64,000 bases of DNA from Prochlorococcus marinus str. MIT 0912 (lineage in GTDB: Bacteria > Cyanobacteriota > Cyanobacteriia > PCC-6307 > Cyanobiaceae). The notes below the pieces were generated by a model, which saw only the letters and a list, made by a program, of their open reading frames with translations, was not told where the DNA came from and did no database searches. Made by a program: the position numbers and the translations under genes. How positions within the stretch are numbered: the first letter of the stretch is position 1; each line of letters begins with the position of its first letter. The DNA lies in assembly GCF_027359595.1 (NCBI RefSeq), contig NZ_CP114783.1, positions 248,001-312,000 of the forward strand. Direction: 5' to 3'. Positions 26,752 to 35,818 of this stretch are shown in pieces.

Positions 26752-27741
26752 GTGAAAGGGACCCTTTTATTTAATGCTCTTCGTGAAGCAATTGATGAAG
26801 AAATGGCTAGAGATCCCTTGGTCTGTGTAATGGGAGAAGATGTTGGTCAATACGGCGGGTCTTATAAAGTAACGAAAGATTTATATGAAAAATATGGTGA
26901 GTTCAGAGTATTAGATACACCAATTGCTGAAAATAGTTTTACTGGGATGGCTGTCGGTGCCGCCATGACAGGATTAAGACCAATTGTTGAAGGGATGAAT
27001 ATGGGGTTTTTATTGCTGGCTTTTAATCAGATTTCCAACAATATGGGAATGTTGAGATACACAAGTGGAGGGAATTTTACTATTCCAACAGTAGTTAGAG
27101 GTCCTGGCGGGGTTGGAAGACAATTAGGCGCTGAGCATAGTCAAAGGCTTGAAGCATATTTCCATGCAGTTCCTGGTATAAAAATTGTGGCTTGCAGCAC
27201 GCCCACGAATGCAAAGGGTCTAATGAAAGCTGCCATAAGAGACAATAATCCTGTTCTTTTTTTTGAACATGTTCTTTTATATAACCTCACAGAAGAACTT
27301 CCTGAGGGTGATTATGTTTGTGCTCTAGATCAAGCCGATCTAGTAAAGGAAGGAAGAGACATTACAATTCTGACTTATTCAAGAATGCGACATCACTGTT
27401 TAAAAGCAGTTGATCTTCTTGAAGACAAAGGAATTGATGTTGAATTGATTGACTTAATAAGTCTTAAGCCTTTTGATATGGAAACTATTTCTAATTCTAT
27501 AAAAAAAACTCATAGAGTAATCATTGTTGAAGAATGTATGAAGACAGGTGGTATTGCAGCCGAATTGATGTCTTTAATAACTGAGAATTGTTTTGATGAT
27601 TTAGACTCTCCGCCTGTTCGTTTAAGCAGTCAAGATATTCCGACTCCTTATAATGGAAACTTGGAAAATCTAACTATTATTCAACCTCATCAAATTGTAG
27701 ATGCTGCTGAGAAAATTATTAATAATGGAGGAGTTGATTAA
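26752..27741 (+). CDS. pdhB: Pyruvate dehydrogenase E1 component, beta subunit
   Basis: Forms the E1 heterotetramer with PdhA, decarboxylating pyruvate for acetyl-CoA supply. Typical segments are [43 protein letters not shown] and the C-terminal [15 protein letters not shown]. It starts at GTG 26752 (329 aa). pdhA and the E2/E3 genes are elsewhere. secD follows after 2 bases. Confidence 0.95.
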   Translation: MKGTLLFNALREAIDEEMARDPLVCVMGEDVGQYGGSYKVTKDLYEKYGEFRVLDTPIAENSFTGMAVGAAMTGLRPIVEGMNMGFLLLAFNQISNNMGMLRYTSGGNFTIPTVVRGPGGVGRQLGAEHSQRLEAYFHAVPGIKIVACSTPTNAKGLMKAAIRDNNPVLFFEHVLLYNLTEELPEGDYVCALDQADLVKEGRDITILTYSRMRHHCLKAVDLLEDKGIDVELIDLISLKPFDMETISNSIKKTHRVIIVEECMKTGGIAAELMSLITENCFDDLDSPPVRLSSQDIPTPYNGNLENLTIIQPHQIVDAAEKIINNGGVD

Positions 27742-27743
27742 TA

Positions 27744-29234
27744 ATGAGTCGGAAGAATTATTGGTTTCTTGTAGTTATCCTTTTTGCAGTCCTAAGTATT
27801 TTTATCTGCACTAATATACCTTTCCAATTAGGTCTGGATCTACGTGGAGGTAGCCAACTAACATTAGAGGTTCAGCCTACTGAAGAAATACCAAAAATCA
27901 CTCCCAATGAAATTGAAGGTGTTAAGGCTGTTCTTGATAAGAGGGTAAACGGCCTAGGAGTTTCTGATTCTCAACTTCAAACCGTAGGAACAAATCAATT
28001 GTTACTAGAACTTCCAGGAGAACAGGATCCCTCTGGTGCTGCAAAAGTATTAGGAGAAACGGCTCTATTAGAATTCAGAATTCAGAGAAAAGGTACAGAG
28101 GTTAAATTAAGAGATTTACAAAGTCAACGAAATAGCCTTGAATCTATTATTAAATTATTAGAAGATAATAATAATTCAGCTCAATTGATAAAGGAGATAA
28201 ACATTAACAAGGAAATTAACCAGTTATTCGAAAATTATAGTATTAATTCTGACCAGATATTGAATATCGATCAATTCAATCTTTTAAGAAATAAAATAAA
28301 TAGTGATATTGCAGATTTGTTTGACGCAACACCATTAACTGGCAAATATTTGATAAATGCAGGCAGACGTCAAGATCAAAATACAAACAAATGGGAAGTA
28401 ACTTTAAGCTTCAATAATGAGGGAGGAGAATTGTTTGCAGATCTAACAAAATCCATTGCTGGCTCTTCTCGATTACTAGGAATTGTTATTGATGGCAACT
28501 CTTATAGCGAGGCAAGTGTTGGTAAGCAATTCGAGACTGCTGGTATTACTGGAGGGGCTGCGACAATTAGCGGTAATTTTACAGCTGATGATGCTAGAAA
28601 TTTAGAAGTTCAACTAAGGGGAGGTGCTTTGCCTTTGCCTATAGATATTATTCAAATAAGAACTATTGGCCCTTCTTTAGGGACTCAAAATATTCGTTTA
28701 AGTCTTTTTGCTGCTTTAACAGGGTTACTCTTTGTTGGTATCTTTATGATTTTAATTTATAAACTAGCTGGATTTGTAGCTGTTCTGGCATTGTCCTTTT
28801 ATTCTCTATTTACGCTTTCTATTTATGCATTACTACCGGTGACTCTTACTCTTCCAGGTATTGCTGGGTTTATATTAAGTATTGGAATGGCTGTTGATGC
28901 TAATGTTCTTATTTTTGAAAGATTAAAGGAAGAATTACTTAATGGAAACACTTTAATTCGTTCAATCGATGCAAGTTTTAAAAATGCTTTTTCTTCAATA
29001 ATTGATGGTCATTTAACTACTCTAATAAGCTGCATTACGTTATTTTATTTGGGCACTGGATTTGTAAAAGGCTTTGCAGCTACATTGGGTATAGGTGTTG
29101 TTTTGAGTTTATTTACAGCCTTAACATGTACAAAAGCAATATTGAAGTTCTTAATGAGTTTTCAAGGCCTTAGAAAAATTTCTAACTTTATCAACCCTAA
29201 ACTAATTCCATCACCATCTATCAACGTTCAATAG
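27744..29234 (+). CDS. secD: Protein translocase subunit SecD
   Basis: An RND-type accessory subunit that uses the proton gradient to help pull proteins through SecYEG across the plasma and thylakoid membranes. One N-terminal helix is followed by GLDLRGGSQLTLE (D1 motif), a large periplasmic region, then five C-terminal helices with GMAVDANVLIFERLKEEL. The length (496) is shorter than in E. coli but normal for cyanobacteria. Operon with secF. Confidence 0.96.
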   Translation: MSRKNYWFLVVILFAVLSIFICTNIPFQLGLDLRGGSQLTLEVQPTEEIPKITPNEIEGVKAVLDKRVNGLGVSDSQLQTVGTNQLLLELPGEQDPSGAAKVLGETALLEFRIQRKGTEVKLRDLQSQRNSLESIIKLLEDNNNSAQLIKEININKEINQLFENYSINSDQILNIDQFNLLRNKINSDIADLFDATPLTGKYLINAGRRQDQNTNKWEVTLSFNNEGGELFADLTKSIAGSSRLLGIVIDGNSYSEASVGKQFETAGITGGAATISGNFTADDARNLEVQLRGGALPLPIDIIQIRTIGPSLGTQNIRLSLFAALTGLLFVGIFMILIYKLAGFVAVLALSFYSLFTLSIYALLPVTLTLPGIAGFILSIGMAVDANVLIFERLKEELLNGNTLIRSIDASFKNAFSSIIDGHLTTLISCITLFYLGTGFVKGFAATLGIGVVLSLFTALTCTKAILKFLMSFQGLRKISNFINPKLIPSPSINVQ

Positions 29235-29258
29235 AAACTAATTCAAATCAATTCAATT

Positions 29259-30224
29259 ATGAAATCTAATTTTAATGTTCAACTCTATAAAAATAGAAAA
29301 GTTGTTTGGCTTATTTCATTTTTATTATGTTTAATATCAGTAATTGGAATGCTAATTTGCCTTAGAAGTACATCTATTCAAGCTCCTTTAAACCTTGGGT
29401 TGGATTACACTGGAGGAACTCAAATAACCTTAGAGAGAAGCTGTACTGATGATTGTATTACTTTAAATACATCTGATATATCTAATAATATAATCGCTTT
29501 AAAAGGTCAGGATAAAAATTTTATTTCAAATACTCCCCCTAATTTATCTAGCTCGCAAATACAATTACTTGATAATTCAAAATTAATATCCATTAGGTTG
29601 CCATTCCTATCTGCAGCTCAATCTGAATCTGTAGTTTCAGCTGTTAATAAATCTTTTGGACCATTTATCAATAAAAATACTTCAGTTGAAATTATTGGAC
29701 CTAGTCTTGGAGAGCAATTACTTAAAAGCAGTTTAATTTCTTTATTCTTTGCTTTTCTTGGAATAGCTTTATATATAAATTTTAGATATGATCGGAGGTA
29801 CTCATTCTTAGCTTTATTTGCTCTTTTGCACGATATACTCATTGTTTGTGGTGTGTTTTCGTGGCTAGGATATTTATTTAATGTAGAGGTCGATTCCCTA
29901 TTTGCTGTTTCTCTTTTGACTATTGCAGGTTATTCCGTAAACAATACTGTTGTGGTTTTTGATAGGATCAGAGAAAAAAGTTTAATAGATAATAAATTAA
30001 GTTTTAAATATCAAATTGATAAAGCCGTTAGTGCAACTTTAACAAGGACACTATATACAAGTTTTACTACACTACTTCCACTAATATGTATATTAATTTG
30101 GGGCGGATCAACCTTGTATTGGTTCGCATTTTCACTGGTTATAGGCGTTATAGCTGGTTCATGGTCAAGTATAGCTTTAGCTCCTTCATTGTTGTCAATA
30201 ACAAGCCAAAAAGATTTTGATTGA
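29259..30224 (+). CDS. secF: Protein translocase subunit SecF
   Basis: Partner of SecD: N-terminal helix, LGLDYTGGTQITLE, a short periplasmic domain and five helices including IAGYSVNNTVVVFDRIREK. It follows secD after 24 bases. Length 321 is normal. Confidence 0.95.
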   Translation: MKSNFNVQLYKNRKVVWLISFLLCLISVIGMLICLRSTSIQAPLNLGLDYTGGTQITLERSCTDDCITLNTSDISNNIIALKGQDKNFISNTPPNLSSSQIQLLDNSKLISIRLPFLSAAQSESVVSAVNKSFGPFINKNTSVEIIGPSLGEQLLKSSLISLFFAFLGIALYINFRYDRRYSFLALFALLHDILIVCGVFSWLGYLFNVEVDSLFAVSLLTIAGYSVNNTVVVFDRIREKSLIDNKLSFKYQIDKAVSATLTRTLYTSFTTLLPLICILIWGGSTLYWFAFSLVIGVIAGSWSSIALAPSLLSITSQKDFD

Positions 30225-30229
30225 AGAAT

Positions 30230-30457
30230 ATGGGATTCATTTCTATAAGTAGATTATTTAATTATATAAAATATAATTGGCTACAAATTCTTTTAATTAC
30301 ACTCTCAATATACGATTTAAGAATAGATCTTAGAATACTAATAGATTATTTCACCTTTTCGACTCTCTTGTATACCATTTTTGAACACCCATTAGCTATT
30401 ACGATATTAATTACAAGCCCAAACTTTTTTAATACAATAAAAAAAAATAAATATTAA
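30230..30457 (+). CDS. Small hydrophobic protein, 75 aa, after secF
   Basis: A mixed polar/hydrophobic protein (NWLQILLITLSIYDLRIDLR; YFTFSTLLYTIFEHPLAITILI) immediately downstream of secF. A TTG at 30221 overlapping the secF stop (TTGA) could also start it. I use the ATG at 30230. The position suggests it belongs to the secDF transcript. Function unknown. Confidence 0.55.
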   Translation: MGFISISRLFNYIKYNWLQILLITLSIYDLRIDLRILIDYFTFSTLLYTIFEHPLAITILITSPNFFNTIKKNKY

Positions 30458-30519
30458 ATATTTTTATATGTTTAATATTTATAGTTTTTAAAGTTGCTAT
30501 AAAATAATTAGTTATTTTC

Positions 30520-30717
30520 TTACTTTTTTGCTTTCCTAGATGACTTTGGTTCAATTACTACTAATAGCTCTTCCATTTGAGTCATTAATTTTTTGACTTC
30601 TGTTGGCTCTGGGAGTGATAGCTCTTCTGTTACTCCTAGATGCATTTTTCTCAGTTCAGCTCGTAAAATCTTTAGAGAGGCTTTTACTTCTTCTTTCTTT
30701 TCCTTTGCAGTTGCCAT
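30520..30717 (-). CDS. Small basic protein, 65 aa
   Basis: A Lys/Glu-rich soluble protein, mainly helical (KEEVKASLKILRAELRKM; KKLMTQMEELLVVIEP), ending in a basic SSRKAKK tail. It looks coiled-coil-like. No domain is recognised and it is convergent with the secF-linked gene. Confidence 0.6.
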   Translation of the reverse strand: MATAKEKKEEVKASLKILRAELRKMHLGVTEELSLPEPTEVKKLMTQMEELLVVIEPKSSRKAKK

Positions 30718-30866
30718 CTTTTATTAATCTTAAAATATCTATTATTATACATGATGTTATAATCACACACTGTTCTATATACCCAAAACAAATTACTAGG
30801 GATATAATTTGATTTAAAGTAAAGTATCTTTTGATTGAACTTACGAATTTCTAATCATATCCGACC

Positions 30867-32516
30867 ATGCAATTTCATCCATCAATTGTTATTAACTATA
30901 AGAAGGTTAAAGTAGAATTTATAAATTTCTTTTCTAAGAATAAAATAATCATTGTACCTTTAATTTTTGTACTTTTATATATATCACTTTATTTCCTTAT
31001 CGATGTTTCTACTCAAAGTCTAGTTGCACATGATGAGGGACTTTACGCTAGAAGAGCAAGATTGCTTGAATTATCTGATAATTGGTTTTCTCCCCCTTTC
31101 CAAAATCCTCACCATAAGACCTTAGGAAGTTATTGGTTTATATCATTATCTATAAGGTGGTTCGGAACTAGTGAATTAGCTCTAAGGCTTCCTAGTATCA
31201 TTTCATCATTCTTTTGCTTAATTAGCTCTTATTTAATTGCATTAATAATTACAAATAAAAAATCTGCATTGATCTCTGTGTTCTCACTTTCATCAATGCC
31301 TTTATGGATACAATATTCAAGATATGCGAGCCCTGATATTCCATTTGTATTGTGCATCCTTTTGGTTATTCTATTTTTCCTTAAATCTTTAATTTCTTCT
31401 GAAAATATTAGACAGTATTTTTATATATTTTTGTCTGGCCTTTTTATATCTACATCTTTTTTTATAAGAAGTTATATGGCCTTTGTCCCTCTGATAGGAC
31501 TCACACCATTTATTTCTTATCATTTGTTTAGAAAAGAAAATATTTTTTATATTTTCTTTTGTACTGGAATATTTATAGGCTCAATACCAACGTTTCTTAA
31601 TTTTTATTTCGCACATCAAAATTTTGGGATCATTGGCATTACAAGCCTTTTTGATTTCGCAAGGAAACAGGCAGTCGGTGAAATTGGTTTCAATAATTTA
31701 TTATTTATACCTTTGAATTTTCTTTATTTAACTTTCCCAGTTGGAATATTATTCCTTATAATTTTTGTTTTTACTAGACCTAATAGTAGGAGTAAGTATC
31801 CTTTATTGATTTATATTTATCCTTTTTTATCTTTGACTTTATTACTTTCTATGTCTACTTCATATCCTCACTATTATCTTTTTCTCTTGCCTTCTTTATG
31901 TATAATGTTTTCTACATACTTAACTTCTAACTCATTTAGATATCCCTTTTCAAAATTTACTATTAGTTTTTTATTATTATTTATAATTTTATTTGTATCA
32001 TCTATCCTTTTGTTATTTATTATTCATTATAACGAATTAGTATTCGAGTATTCTTATGGATATCCCTTAATTATTTATTTTATTTCCTCTTTTTTATTCC
32101 TAGCATATTTTTCTTCAATAAGATTTCTATTTGATATTAAATATTTTCGGTTTAATTTAATTAATTTTTTTTATAATATAGTTATACCTCAATTTATTTC
32201 TTTATTACTATTGTTTAATTTTGGAGTATTAGGTAATCCAAACTATAAAACTAAAATTTTCTTAAAAGATGAAGTTGTATTATCAATTGTAAATTCTAAT
32301 ACCATTTATTTGTATGGTGTTGAAAGTAAAATTCAGACTTTATTGTCATATTATTTACCTTCCTCAAAGGTTATATATGATTTTGATAAAATCAGGAAGT
32401 TTAAATATGTAATTACTTCTGATATTAATGACTTCGAAAAACTTGATGTAATGAATCTCTTTACTTCTGTTAAAAAATTTGACAATCACTTATTATTAAT
32501 GAACATTAGTAAATAA
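30867..32516 (+). CDS. GT39-type (ArnT/PMT-like) membrane glycosyltransferase
   Basis: A 549-residue protein with a dozen or so hydrophobic helices. The first extracytoplasmic loop carries the acidic pair in AHDEGLYARRARLLE, followed by KTLGSYWFISLSIRWFG and SELALRLPSIIS, the pattern of ArnT/PMT (GT39/GT83) enzymes. These use polyprenyl-phosphate sugars outside the membrane to modify lipid or protein. The donor and acceptor are unknown; an envelope polysaccharide or lipid role is likely. The gene is noticeably AT-rich with few neighbours of known function. Confidence 0.82.
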   Translation: MQFHPSIVINYKKVKVEFINFFSKNKIIIVPLIFVLLYISLYFLIDVSTQSLVAHDEGLYARRARLLELSDNWFSPPFQNPHHKTLGSYWFISLSIRWFGTSELALRLPSIISSFFCLISSYLIALIITNKKSALISVFSLSSMPLWIQYSRYASPDIPFVLCILLVILFFLKSLISSENIRQYFYIFLSGLFISTSFFIRSYMAFVPLIGLTPFISYHLFRKENIFYIFFCTGIFIGSIPTFLNFYFAHQNFGIIGITSLFDFARKQAVGEIGFNNLLFIPLNFLYLTFPVGILFLIIFVFTRPNSRSKYPLLIYIYPFLSLTLLLSMSTSYPHYYLFLLPSLCIMFSTYLTSNSFRYPFSKFTISFLLLFIILFVSSILLLFIIHYNELVFEYSYGYPLIIYFISSFLFLAYFSSIRFLFDIKYFRFNLINFFYNIVIPQFISLLLLFNFGVLGNPNYKTKIFLKDEVVLSIVNSNTIYLYGVESKIQTLLSYYLPSSKVIYDFDKIRKFKYVITSDINDFEKLDVMNLFTSVKKFDNHLLLMNISK

Positions 32517-32555
32517 AGTTATACTAAATTTTATTTATATAATCTCAAAATAAAA

Positions 32556-32699
32556 ATGAATAAGATACTTAAAGATGCTTACACGAAATTTTGGGTTCCA
32601 GTTATGGGTAGGTTCGTTTCTAGATTGATTCCTTTGCTTGAGGGAAAGGCTCCTGAAAAACCTCCAACATATGATATTGATGGTGATAAAGGAAATTAG
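32556..32699 (+). CDS. Small protein, 47 aa
   Basis: ATG 32556 to TAG 32699 encodes NKILKDAYTKFWVPVMGR, an amphipathic stretch FVSRLIPLLEGK and a Pro/Asp-rich tail (APEKPPTYDIDGDKGN). It lies 39 bases after the glycosyltransferase, same strand. No family is recognised. The protein-like composition is the main support. Confidence 0.45.
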   Translation: MNKILKDAYTKFWVPVMGRFVSRLIPLLEGKAPEKPPTYDIDGDKGN

Positions 32700-32709
32700 C
32701 CAAAGGTGT

Positions 32710-33054
32710 TTATTCTGGTAATGAACCCCCATGACAATATCCAACAGCTAGGGAATTTATATCCATTTCATTTTTTGATCCATTTATATTATTTGATTTG
32801 AGATACTTAGTAGTTTTATCTATGCATGAGGCGCTTGATGATGTATACCTTACTATTGGGTATATGTATAATATTCCTGCAATTAAAATGGCGGTATAAG
32901 CTATATATTTTTTATTTTCATCAATAAAACCTGCTGCCAATTTTTTTTTCTTGAGATATTTAGAAAGCCATGAATCAGGTAATCCGATTTGAACAAACAA
33001 CAGTTCAACCCACCATGGTAGTTTTGCTTGATTTTTATCTGAATTACTTTTCAT
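32710..33054 (-). CDS. Single-span membrane protein, 114 aa
   Basis: Residues about 1-48 are cytoplasmic-looking and basic (LPWWVELLFVQIGLPDSWL, KKKKLAAGF). A helix follows (YIAYTAILIAGILYIYPIV), then a polar domain with two cysteines (C77, C108). Unknown function. Confidence 0.6.
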   Translation of the reverse strand: MKSNSDKNQAKLPWWVELLFVQIGLPDSWLSKYLKKKKLAAGFIDENKKYIAYTAILIAGILYIYPIVRYTSSSASCIDKTTKYLKSNNINGSKNEMDINSLAVGYCHGGSLPE

Positions 33055-33276
33055 AGTGATAGTTAGATTAGTTAGCCCTTTGATAAGATTTTATGGGCTA
33101 TTATCACATCGATATTGTACTAACTAAAATATATCCCATTTTTATCAAAATGGAACACTCATCTTCTACCTTTATGAGTATTTACTCTTATTCTTCTTAT
33201 TTTTAAATACCTTTACTCCTGTAATTGATTTTTCTAAGAAAAATAGTGTATTATTTTTGAGGATGAATTGTATTCA

Positions 33277-33546
33277 ATGGCAAAAAGAAGGCGTAAACTT
33301 AGTCCTGAATTAGAGAAAAACATTTCATTAGCTAAGAAGCAAATTGAATTAATTACAGCCATGATTCATGATATAGACGAGGATGATATACAGGAAGAAT
33401 ACAAATCTGCATTTTTACCTGTAATGAGTGCATACATGTCCCTTGATCAGATGTATAAGGAAGTAGGTTTTAATGATGATACTACTAATCTTCATAAATT
33501 ATATTTGACTAATTTAGATAAATTTAAAAACGAATATGAGATTTAG
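33277..33546 (+). CDS. Small charged helical protein, 89 aa
   Basis: ATG 33277 gives MAKRRRKLSPELEKNISLAK; an in-frame TTG at 33268 is the alternative start. The protein is soluble, helical and acidic in the middle (HDIDEDDIQEEYKS). No known domain. The 33055-33276 gap upstream contains a CCATTTT/AAAATGG hairpin (33136-33153) without a T-tract; the 33547-33775 gap downstream holds nothing I can support. Confidence 0.55.
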   Translation: MAKRRRKLSPELEKNISLAKKQIELITAMIHDIDEDDIQEEYKSAFLPVMSAYMSLDQMYKEVGFNDDTTNLHKLYLTNLDKFKNEYEI

Positions 33547-33775
33547 ATATATAAGCTTTTAACTTATTATAGTTATATTAATTAGATCAATTATAATAGA
33601 GAATAATTTTATATAGTTAACTTATATTTTTAATTTTGATCTTTTCTTAATAAATAAAGTATTTTTTTAATTTTTCCGGTTTTGAAATTTTTTTTAATGT
33701 TCAAATCTAATTTCTTTATTAATTAATAGAGCTTCTTTGATTTAACGAATTATAGTTAAAAAAATAATTTTTTCT

Positions 33776-33934
33776 ATGGCAGACAATCTATACGAAATTG
33801 ATTCAGCTATGAATATGATTAAAGAAGATATCATAAGAGAACTTTCTGAATCTGTATCTAAGCAAAATAAAACCCCATATTTCCCCAAAACTATATCTAA
33901 CAACCTTTCTTTTTCCGATAACCCTTTGGATTAG
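33776..33934 (+). CDS. Small soluble protein, 52 aa
   Basis: ATG 33776 begins MADNLYEIDSAMNMIKEDI and continues as an acidic helix (IRELSESVSK) and a Pro/Asn tail. Its 3' end overlaps the convergent DUF2103 gene by 38 bases, which weakens the case, but the N-terminal half is clearly protein-like. Confidence 0.4.
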   Translation: MADNLYEIDSAMNMIKEDIIRELSESVSKQNKTPYFPKTISNNLSFSDNPLD

Positions 33935-34199
33935 CTTTCTCAATTATATTTATAATTTCATGCTCATCCAACCTTGTAACCAGAAAGACCTCTTGTACAA
34001 GTTTACCTTTCCTGGCAAGTAACTTATAACCTTCATTCGTTTTCACAGTTACTTTTAGTTCAAGCTTTTCACCTCTCCCATTAGTCTTTGATAGAGAGGC
34101 AGGAGTAACTGTCTTAATCTCATCACTAGTTGCTATCTTTTTCAACCATTTGATTAAGCCTTCAATGTTTGTGCTGTGGTTTTGGACAAGTCTTCCCAT
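33897..34199 (-). CDS. DUF2103 family protein, 100 aa
   Basis: Starts GRLVQNHSTNIEGLIKWL and contains TVTPASLSKT and LARKGKLVQEVFLVTRL, the pattern of the cyanobacterial DUF2103 family, sometimes described as a predicted metal-binding protein. Function unknown. Confidence 0.8.
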   Translation of the reverse strand: MGRLVQNHSTNIEGLIKWLKKIATSDEIKTVTPASLSKTNGRGEKLELKVTVKTNEGYKLLARKGKLVQEVFLVTRLDEHEIINIIEKANPKGYRKKKGC

Positions 34200-34264
34200 T
34201 TTGTGATCCCTTTGTATGTTCTTTTAATTTCTTTGGATTACCGTCTTAAAGCTTTTTGATAAGT

Positions 34265-34270
34265 TATAAT
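34265..34270 (+). promoter_or_regulatory. -10 element upstream of petN
   Basis: A perfect TATAAT lies 19 bases before the petN ATG, implying a very short leader. No good -35 is visible at 17 bases. Confidence 0.35.
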
Positions 34271-34289
34271 TTAAAAAATAATTCTAGTC

Positions 34290-34391
34290 ATGATCTTCAC
34301 TTTAGGTTGGGCTTCTTTAGCTGCTATTTTCACTTTTTCAATAGCAATGGTTGTATGGGGCAGAAATGGTGATGGTTCTATTGATATTTAG
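34290..34391 (+). CDS. petN: Cytochrome b6f complex subunit VIII, PetN
   Basis: A 33-residue single-helix protein, [20 protein letters not shown] then [12 protein letters not shown]. The LGWxS...[12 protein letters not shown] pattern is diagnostic of PetN, one of the small subunits needed for stability of the b6f complex in thylakoids. The tail after GRNG is longer than in plastid PetN. Confidence 0.93.
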   Translation: MIFTLGWASLAAIFTFSIAMVVWGRNGDGSIDI

Positions 34392-34399
34392 TCAACGTT

Positions 34400-34525
34400 A
34401 TGCCTATAGACTTTAACCTCTATAGATTTCTATCTTTTTTTTCTATTACGCTTCTTTCATTTATCACAATTAGTGTGATTTATATTACTTATATTGATTG
34501 GAAAGATAAAAGAAGAAAGAAATGA
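34400..34525 (+). CDS. Small membrane protein, 41 aa, after petN
   Basis: The ATG is 8 bases past the petN stop, so the genes are probably co-transcribed. One hydrophobic helix (SFFSITLLSFITISVIYITY) is followed by a basic tail IDWKDKRRKK, giving an N-out/C-in topology. It could be an unrecognised thylakoid small subunit or assembly factor. Confidence 0.5.
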   Translation: MPIDFNLYRFLSFFSITLLSFITISVIYITYIDWKDKRRKK

Positions 34526-34528
34526 TAT

Positions 34529-35194
34529 CTAATTTTTGTTGGATGTTAAATTTAAGGAGATAATTTCTAAGGCTTGTTTCATTTTCTCAATATTTGACTT
34601 ATACATACTGATATCTTTTTCAACCCTTGAATATTGGTAGCCAAGTAATTCTGAAATATTATTTATTTCTTTATTGATTTCTTCATCTTTTCCATCTTTT
34701 AATGATGGTAATTCGCTGACTAATTTATATATGCCGATAGCATTGATACGACTATAATAGCCATTTTCTTTTGTTTCATTATTTACTTCTGATAGAAATT
34801 CATTTAGTTCTTCTTTCGTAAATGATTTTGCCTTATTAACTAATTGTTTTGAAGAGCTATTTATCTCAATTGGATTAAAACCATTGCAATTGCATATTGC
34901 ATCGAAAAGTTTAGTAATATGTTCACTAGGTTTATATCCGCTAGTAAATTTACTAAATATTTCTTTTAATCCAATAGCAAAAATTGAGTCTTTTTTAAAG
35001 TTTTTCTGATGACTTAATAAGTGAAGTTCAACTAGAAGCTCATCAGCAAGCTTTCTATAAATTGCAGGGATTACATAAGGAAATTCCTTATGGAATTCAG
35101 ATTTGCTGTCTGAAATTGTTGCTCTAACGCTCAATGCCAAACCTAGATAATTCTTAAGAGACCTTAGCTTACCCTCTGACTTAGCTAGGATCAT
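34529..35194 (-). CDS. thf1: Photosystem II biogenesis protein Thf1/Psb29
   Basis: The conserved core [36 protein letters not shown] and [18 protein letters not shown] identifies Psb29/Thf1, a protein copurifying with photosystem II and linked to FtsH stability and PSII repair. The first 24 residues ([17 protein letters not shown]...) precede the family core. A TTG start near residue 19 or 21 is possible, because family members usually begin a few residues before TISD. It is divergent from clpP by 24 bases. ftsH lies just beyond clpP, which fits the shared role in quality control. Confidence 0.88.
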   Translation of the reverse strand: MILAKSEGKLRSLKNYLGLALSVRATISDSKSEFHKEFPYVIPAIYRKLADELLVELHLLSHQKNFKKDSIFAIGLKEIFSKFTSGYKPSEHITKLFDAICNCNGFNPIEINSSSKQLVNKAKSFTKEELNEFLSEVNNETKENGYYSRINAIGIYKLVSELPSLKDGKDEEINKEINNISELLGYQYSRVEKDISMYKSNIEKMKQALEIISLNLTSNKN

Positions 35195-35218
35195 GAAAAC
35201 CGACCATTATTACGTTAA

Positions 35219-35809
35219 ATGATTCCAATAGTTATTGAAGAATCTGGAAGAGGGGAGAGAGCCTTTGATATTTATTCAAGGCTTTTAAGAGAAAGAATAG
35301 TTTTTTTGGGTGAACCAGTTACAAGTGAATCTGCTAATAGAATTGTTGCTCAACTCCTTTTTCTAGAGGCTGATGATCCAGACAAAGATATTTTTCTCTA
35401 TATCAATTCTCCAGGTGGTTCTGTTTATGACGGGCTTGGTATTTTTGACACAATGCAGCATGTAAAGCCTGATATTCATACAGTTTGTGTTGGCCTTGCT
35501 GCAAGTATGGGTGCCTTTCTTCTATGTGCTGGTGCAAAAGGAAAGAGAAGCAGCTTGCTTCATTCAAGAATCATGATTCATCAGCCACTTGGAGGTGCAA
35601 GAGGACAAGCTAGTGATATAAGGATCCAGGCTGATGAAATATTGTTTATAAAAGATAAATTAAATAGAGAATTATCTGAAAGGACTGGCCAAGATATTGA
35701 AAGGATTAGAGAGGATACAGATAGAGATTTTTATATGTCACCAGCAGAAGCTATTGAATATGGCATTATTGATAATGTGTTTAACAAGCGACAAATAAAT
35801 TCAATCTAA
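35219..35809 (+). CDS. clpP: ATP-dependent Clp protease proteolytic subunit ClpP
   Basis: A serine protease forming a tetradecameric barrel with a Clp ATPase. The triad is complete: S96 (AASMGAF), H121 (MIHQPLGG) and D170 ([10 protein letters not shown]). Its 196 residues and intact triad make it an active paralogue rather than the inactive ClpR. It is convergent with ftsH. Confidence 0.95.
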   Translation: MIPIVIEESGRGERAFDIYSRLLRERIVFLGEPVTSESANRIVAQLLFLEADDPDKDIFLYINSPGGSVYDGLGIFDTMQHVKPDIHTVCVGLAASMGAFLLCAGAKGKRSSLLHSRIMIHQPLGGARGQASDIRIQADEILFIKDKLNRELSERTGQDIERIREDTDRDFYMSPAEAIEYGIIDNVFNKRQINSI

Positions 35810-35818
35810 ATTAAATTT

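Noticed and set aside
33136-33153. CCATTTT-TATC-AAAATGG hairpin as a terminator
   Set aside because: It has no adjacent T-tract and lies between two divergent genes, where no transcript needs to end.
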